38,793 bases of DNA, taken from Salipiger mucosus DSM 16094. GTDB lineage: Bacteria > Pseudomonadota > Alphaproteobacteria > Rhodobacterales > Rhodobacteraceae. Shown piece by piece: positions 36,601 to 38,793 of the stretch (the stretch's first letter is position 1; the number at the start of each line of letters is the position of its first letter). The position numbers were made by a program, and so were the translations under genes. The notes under the pieces were generated by a model. It did not search any database. It saw only the letters and a list, made by a program, of their open reading frames with translations, and was not told where the DNA came from. The DNA lies in NCBI RefSeq assembly GCF_000442255.1, contig NZ_KE557278.1, positions 297,606-336,398 on the forward strand, in the 5' to 3' direction.

Positions 36601-37787
36601 GCTCGGTGGCCTTCGGTCCAGACGGCGACACGTTGCTGACCGGCTCGCTCGACAAGACCGCGCGGATTTGGACACCCTTCGTGTCGCGCCGGCAGGATCG
36701 CTCCATGAGCGACGCGCTGCCCCGGCAGGTCGAGCCGCGCCGGATCGTGTCGGTGGCGCTGGGTGAGGGCGCGCGCTGGGCGGCGCTGACCAACCGCCAC
36801 GCGATCTGGCTCAAGACCGAGGATGCGCCGCTCGAACGGCTCTACCCCCTTCACGGGGCCGAAACCGGCTTTGCCTTCCTGACCGAACTGGCCGCACCGG
36901 CGCGGGGCGATCTTTTCGTCGCGGCACGGACCGATCCCTCGGTGATGGTCTGGACCCGCGATCCGGGCGGCGACTGGCGGCCGCGGCAGCTGCGCCTGAC
37001 CGGCGAGGGCGCGCGCTCGTCCCTGCGCTACCGGCACCTGGCCCTGTCGCGCGACGGGCAGCGTTTCGCGGTCGACGTGAGTGACGGCCGGGGCACGAGC
37101 GCCGTGCTGATCTGTGCCGTCGCGGCGACAAGCTGCGGGACCGATCCCGGCGATCACGTGGCGCTGGTGCCCTTCGTGCCGGTGATCGAGCACGGCCGCG
37201 ACCCCTCGCACGACTGCAACCGTGCGCCCGACCGGTCCTTCATTTCGGCAATCGCGCTTTCGTCGGACGGAACGCGGCTGGCCACGGGCGGCAGCGACTG
37301 CAACGTGCGGCTCTTCACGCTGGATGAAGCGACCGGCGGGGCAGAGATGACGGATGTGATGACACGGCATGTCGGCAATATCTCCTCCGTCGACATCTCG
37401 CACGATGGCGACCGGATCCTCTCGGGCTCGCTCGACTGGACGGGCCGCCTCTGGACCCCCGGCGAGGAGGAGGTCCCGCAGCTGGCCGGTCACGGCTCCT
37501 TCGTGACCGAGGCGCGCTTCGTGCCCGGCGGACAGGTCGTGGCGACGGTGTCGAACGACGAGCAGCTGATCCTCTGGGACGCGGAGACGGGCGGCAAGGT
37601 GGTCGAGCTGCCGGGGTTCCTCGACAGCATCCTGTCGCTCGATGCGGCGCAGACCGGGACGGGCGCGGAACTGGTCCTTGGCAACGGCGGCGGACAGCTC
37701 GTCGCGCAGCCGGTCTTCGACACGCCCCAAGAGGTGCTGGATTTCGCCCGCAGCCGCCTCGACGCGGTTCGAGGCCCGCTGGAATGA
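33624..37787 (+). CDS. nSTAND-type NTPase with membrane segment, coiled coil and WD40 repeats
   Basis: The 1387-aa protein begins with the nSTAND1 leader YPGLRSFRRAEYDIFFGR (13-30), Walker A GPSGCGKS (51-58), Walker B VIILVDQFEE (157-166) and sensor segment VITIRTDEL. A helical region to about 520 precedes one membrane segment (about 527-549, VFLGAAAVVATLGLMG) and an Ala/Glu/Arg coiled coil (about 552-615). From about 665 to the C-terminus run WD40-type repeats, e.g. SGSLDWTGRLW, TGSLDKTARIW, SAGNDDRVRIW, SNDEQLILWD. STAND proteins sense a ligand through repeats and oligomerise with ATP. Here the TIR effector is in the separate upstream gene. Cytoplasmic NTPase with the WD40 part possibly across the membrane: orientation is undetermined. 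Confidence 0.9.
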   Translation: MPMDGFSRSTAPYPGLRSFRRAEYDIFFGRDDHVQDMIEKLTEHQFLCVTGPSGCGKSSLARTGLFNALEAGFLPGRGSDWIFCDLYPETDPLGRLCRSLATAILLGESGHGAPEPDAEQAERIEALANMFHNHVDTRSSDLTAAVESVSEVAGRPVIILVDQFEEIFRYAQDDPRAVSRFVDVLLKTAMVHSDIYVVITIRTDELEKCARYAGLTGAINQSQFLTPTLDRYQMQEAIEGPMSLFGGRVEPELSVWMLNGLEEQLDKLPLMQHALLLLYNHARKRAGEGGEVVLRLPDFYEVFGIKDAAGRRRSESHDALRMSLSHQLDRLYGALDEGGQRITRDLFCALTTLESRGRDIRRPIRLGEAAKTLGCSFDNLLRVLSHFKDGPESYLRVAGEDDGIDANDTVDVTHECILRLWRPLQRDWLPAEHASADNLRFLARLARERDQNRHGGWWDRLLGRGLIAGRTLSRYLAWWRERHPNPTWAGRHLARIEWTSDGHLLASGEIFTRVEAFVADSRRFDTIKVFLGAAAVVATLGLMGNVVYGQIETARARAEAAEAAQRTLELQETIREVERAQAAREAEVTRLEADIALREAERRYTEREKAALTISAVNITPLAEEPVVQAEGAITGLQQALTSGLPDGLVNLAVDKLLDALSYIQEWRRFSHGRGADAQVFAADFLPGGETFVTLDQAMRLRIWDAGGNGAPLRLLPLAPHLSHIDAARGRSLAVAPDGTIAAGTQRGGLLLVEGFGPETETEPRVTELYPGPPEWDRDTIMDLAFSRDGRLLIAAALTGHVHLWRRAPGGAWRHELSVTARNLTARQSGVGLVRADGREQDRRDFAVWSVALTPDARVAAMGLESGAVCLFRIDGRGARCDDSGHDQPVKAVRISPDGAELVSAGNDDRVRIWRFVPPPGLRPGGGPRDDMLTLRAELSDFVLWHDFDLWDLAFDASGDLLATATWDGSVHVFTTADWRPRKVLRGHELPLRSVAFGPDGDTLLTGSLDKTARIWTPFVSRRQDRSMSDALPRQVEPRRIVSVALGEGARWAALTNRHAIWLKTEDAPLERLYPLHGAETGFAFLTELAAPARGDLFVAARTDPSVMVWTRDPGGDWRPRQLRLTGEGARSSLRYRHLALSRDGQRFAVDVSDGRGTSAVLICAVAATSCGTDPGDHVALVPFVPVIEHGRDPSHDCNRAPDRSFISAIALSSDGTRLATGGSDCNVRLFTLDEATGGAEMTDVMTRHVGNISSVDISHDGDRILSGSLDWTGRLWTPGEEEVPQLAGHGSFVTEARFVPGGQVVATVSNDEQLILWDAETGGKVVELPGFLDSILSLDAAQTGTGAELVLGNGGGQLVAQPVFDTPQEVLDFARSRLDAVRGPLE

Positions 37788-37789
37788 GA

Positions 37790-37806
37790 GCGGCCCTGGG
37801 GGCCGC
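37790..37806 (+). promoter_or_regulatory. Short hairpin after the STAND gene
   Basis: GCGGCCC-TGG-GGGCCGC is a perfect 7-bp stem with a three-base loop, 3 bp after the STAND stop. No T-tract follows, so full termination is doubtful and the next gene may be partly co-transcribed. Confidence 0.45.
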
Positions 37807-37914
37807 CGCACACATTGGAGTTGATTAACGCCGGGCTTTTGCTGCCTTAGGTTGCAGGGCCAAAGATTCGTTACCCAAACATTTTTTTCAGGTCTGCCGC
37901 CCGGAAGTCGGGAC

Positions 37915-38793
37915 ATGGAAGCACTTTTCGTCCCGCTCTCCGTCGATGGCCTGAGGCTGTCCGCTCCGCTGGCCACGACCGGCCCGATGGCGCGGGTCGA
38001 CCGCCTGCCCTGGCGCGGCGGCGGCATGGTGCTGAACCCCGACATGCCCTGGTTTGCCGCCGCGCTCGAGGCGCCGCCCTTTGCCGAGCCGACCACGATG
38101 CTGCCGCCGGGCATCCACCTGCACTGGGCGCTGCCCGACGCGCTCACGTGCGGTGCCGGACCGCAGGGATTTCCCGTCGCTGCCGACCGCTGGCACGTCT
38201 CGCATCCCGGTGCCGCCTGGCTGGTCGAGAGCGACCACGCCGCCGAGGCGCCGGGCGGTGGCGGCCATGACCAGACGCTTTTCCCGCGCATGGCCGAGGA
38301 CGGCCGGCCGCCTTGGCGCGCACAGGGTCGGCGCATGGCGGCCGGGGCCTGGCCGGGGGGGGCGACGAGGCCGGTGCCGCCCGCGTCCCGATCACCGCGA
38401 TGGGCCACGGCGAGCCATTGTTCGCCGCTGTCGACCGCGCCGGACAGGCCACCGCGCTGCCGACGCTGGCGCGGCTGCTGGAGGAGATCTTTCGGCGTCA
38501 TCCCAAGGACGCGGGTGTCCGGGCCAGCGATGGCCAGCCCTGGCACCCCATCGCGCTGGAGTGGGAATGCGCGTTGAACCCGATGACACGCGACGGGCCC
38601 GCGCAGGTCTCGGGCGGCTACGCGCCCGCCGACATCTACCTGCCGCCGCTCGACGGCACGCCGCCCGCGCTGTCGCTGCTGCTGGGCCGCCCGCTGGCGG
38701 TGGTGCGCGCGCGCCTGCGGCTCGAGCTGCATGGCCCGCCCGCCATCGACCGGTGCTGGCCGGTCTTCGCCCGTGACCTGCGCCGCCGGACGC
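37915..38793 (+). pseudogene. Unrecognised protein, frameshifted at a G8 tract and cut by the window end
   Basis: The frame starts MEALFVPLSVDGLRL and includes LPPGIHLHWALPDAL and FPVAADRWHVSHPG, which look like a structured beta-rich soluble domain; I do not recognise the family. At eight G residues (38355-38362) the frame loses sense; in another frame it resumes with GDEAGAARVPITAMG and then HPIALEWECALNP and stays open to the window end. Nine (or six) G would restore one protein of at least 293 aa. It lies 127 bp after the STAND gene in the same direction, so it may be a third part of that module or an independent neighbour. Confidence 0.6.

Noticed and set aside
33366-38732. 1788-codon antisense frame across the STAND gene
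   Set aside because: Composition of Arg/Gln/Val/His repeats, no motif; the plus strand holds a clear NTPase with WD40 repeats.

Overview
The window reads as a high-GC alphaproteobacterial chromosome, most likely Rhodobacteraceae (Roseobacter group). The grounds are a red-type (form IC) RuBisCO operon of the layout cbbR / cbbF-P-T-G-A-L-S-X-E, two TRAP dicarboxylate-type transporters, and catabolic clusters of the kind common in marine roseobacters. The genus is not determined.

1-10.3 kb: an almost complete Calvin-Benson-Bassham operon on the minus strand (FBPase, phosphoribulokinase, transketolase, GAPDH, class II aldolase, RuBisCO large and small subunits, CbbX, start of ribulose-phosphate epimerase), with the LysR regulator cbbR divergent on the plus strand. 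Strong hairpins lie in the cbbL-cbbS and cbbS-cbbX gaps. 10.3-16.7 kb: a minus-strand catabolic operon with an enolase-superfamily enzyme, a DadA-like FAD oxidase, a TRAP transporter (P-Q-M) and a BASS-like membrane protein; its first two genes each carry a +1 frameshift. 16.8-21.1 kb: plus-strand FAH-family hydrolase, then RuBisCO-like protein, DUF1537 kinase and ApnO-like oxidoisomerase, together resembling a D-apionate / 3-oxo-isoapionate route. 21.2-21.9 kb: a small membrane protein (frameshifted at a G8 tract) overlapping a 65-aa XRE regulator, behind paired inverted repeats.

21.9-30.1 kb: a minus-strand operon with N-formylglutamate-amidohydrolase-like protein, TRAP transporter (Q-M-P), glutamine-synthetase-like ligase, aldehyde dehydrogenase and iron-type alcohol dehydrogenase, divergent from an RpiR regulator. 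The enzyme set suggests gamma-glutamylation of an amino alcohol, its two-step oxidation, and amide hydrolysis. The alcohol dehydrogenase gene contains a perfect 384-bp tandem duplication and a frameshift. 31.1-31.9 kb: a FadR-type GntR regulator that shares its stop codons with rpiR.

32.1-38.8 kb: the most interesting part. A protein with an N-terminal TIR domain (catalytic Glu present) and two further TIR-like segments is followed 2 bp later by a 1387-aa STAND-type NTPase with P-loop, one membrane segment, coiled coil and WD40 repeats. A third gene, of unknown function and broken at another G8 tract, runs off the end. This looks like a split TIR/STAND conflict (candidate anti-phage) module, with the effector in a separate polypeptide from the sensor NTPase. 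Five genes in the window are frameshifted at G/C runs, so either sequencing errors or real decay must be settled before those genes are called dead. No tRNA, rRNA, CRISPR array, transposase or insertion sequence was seen.
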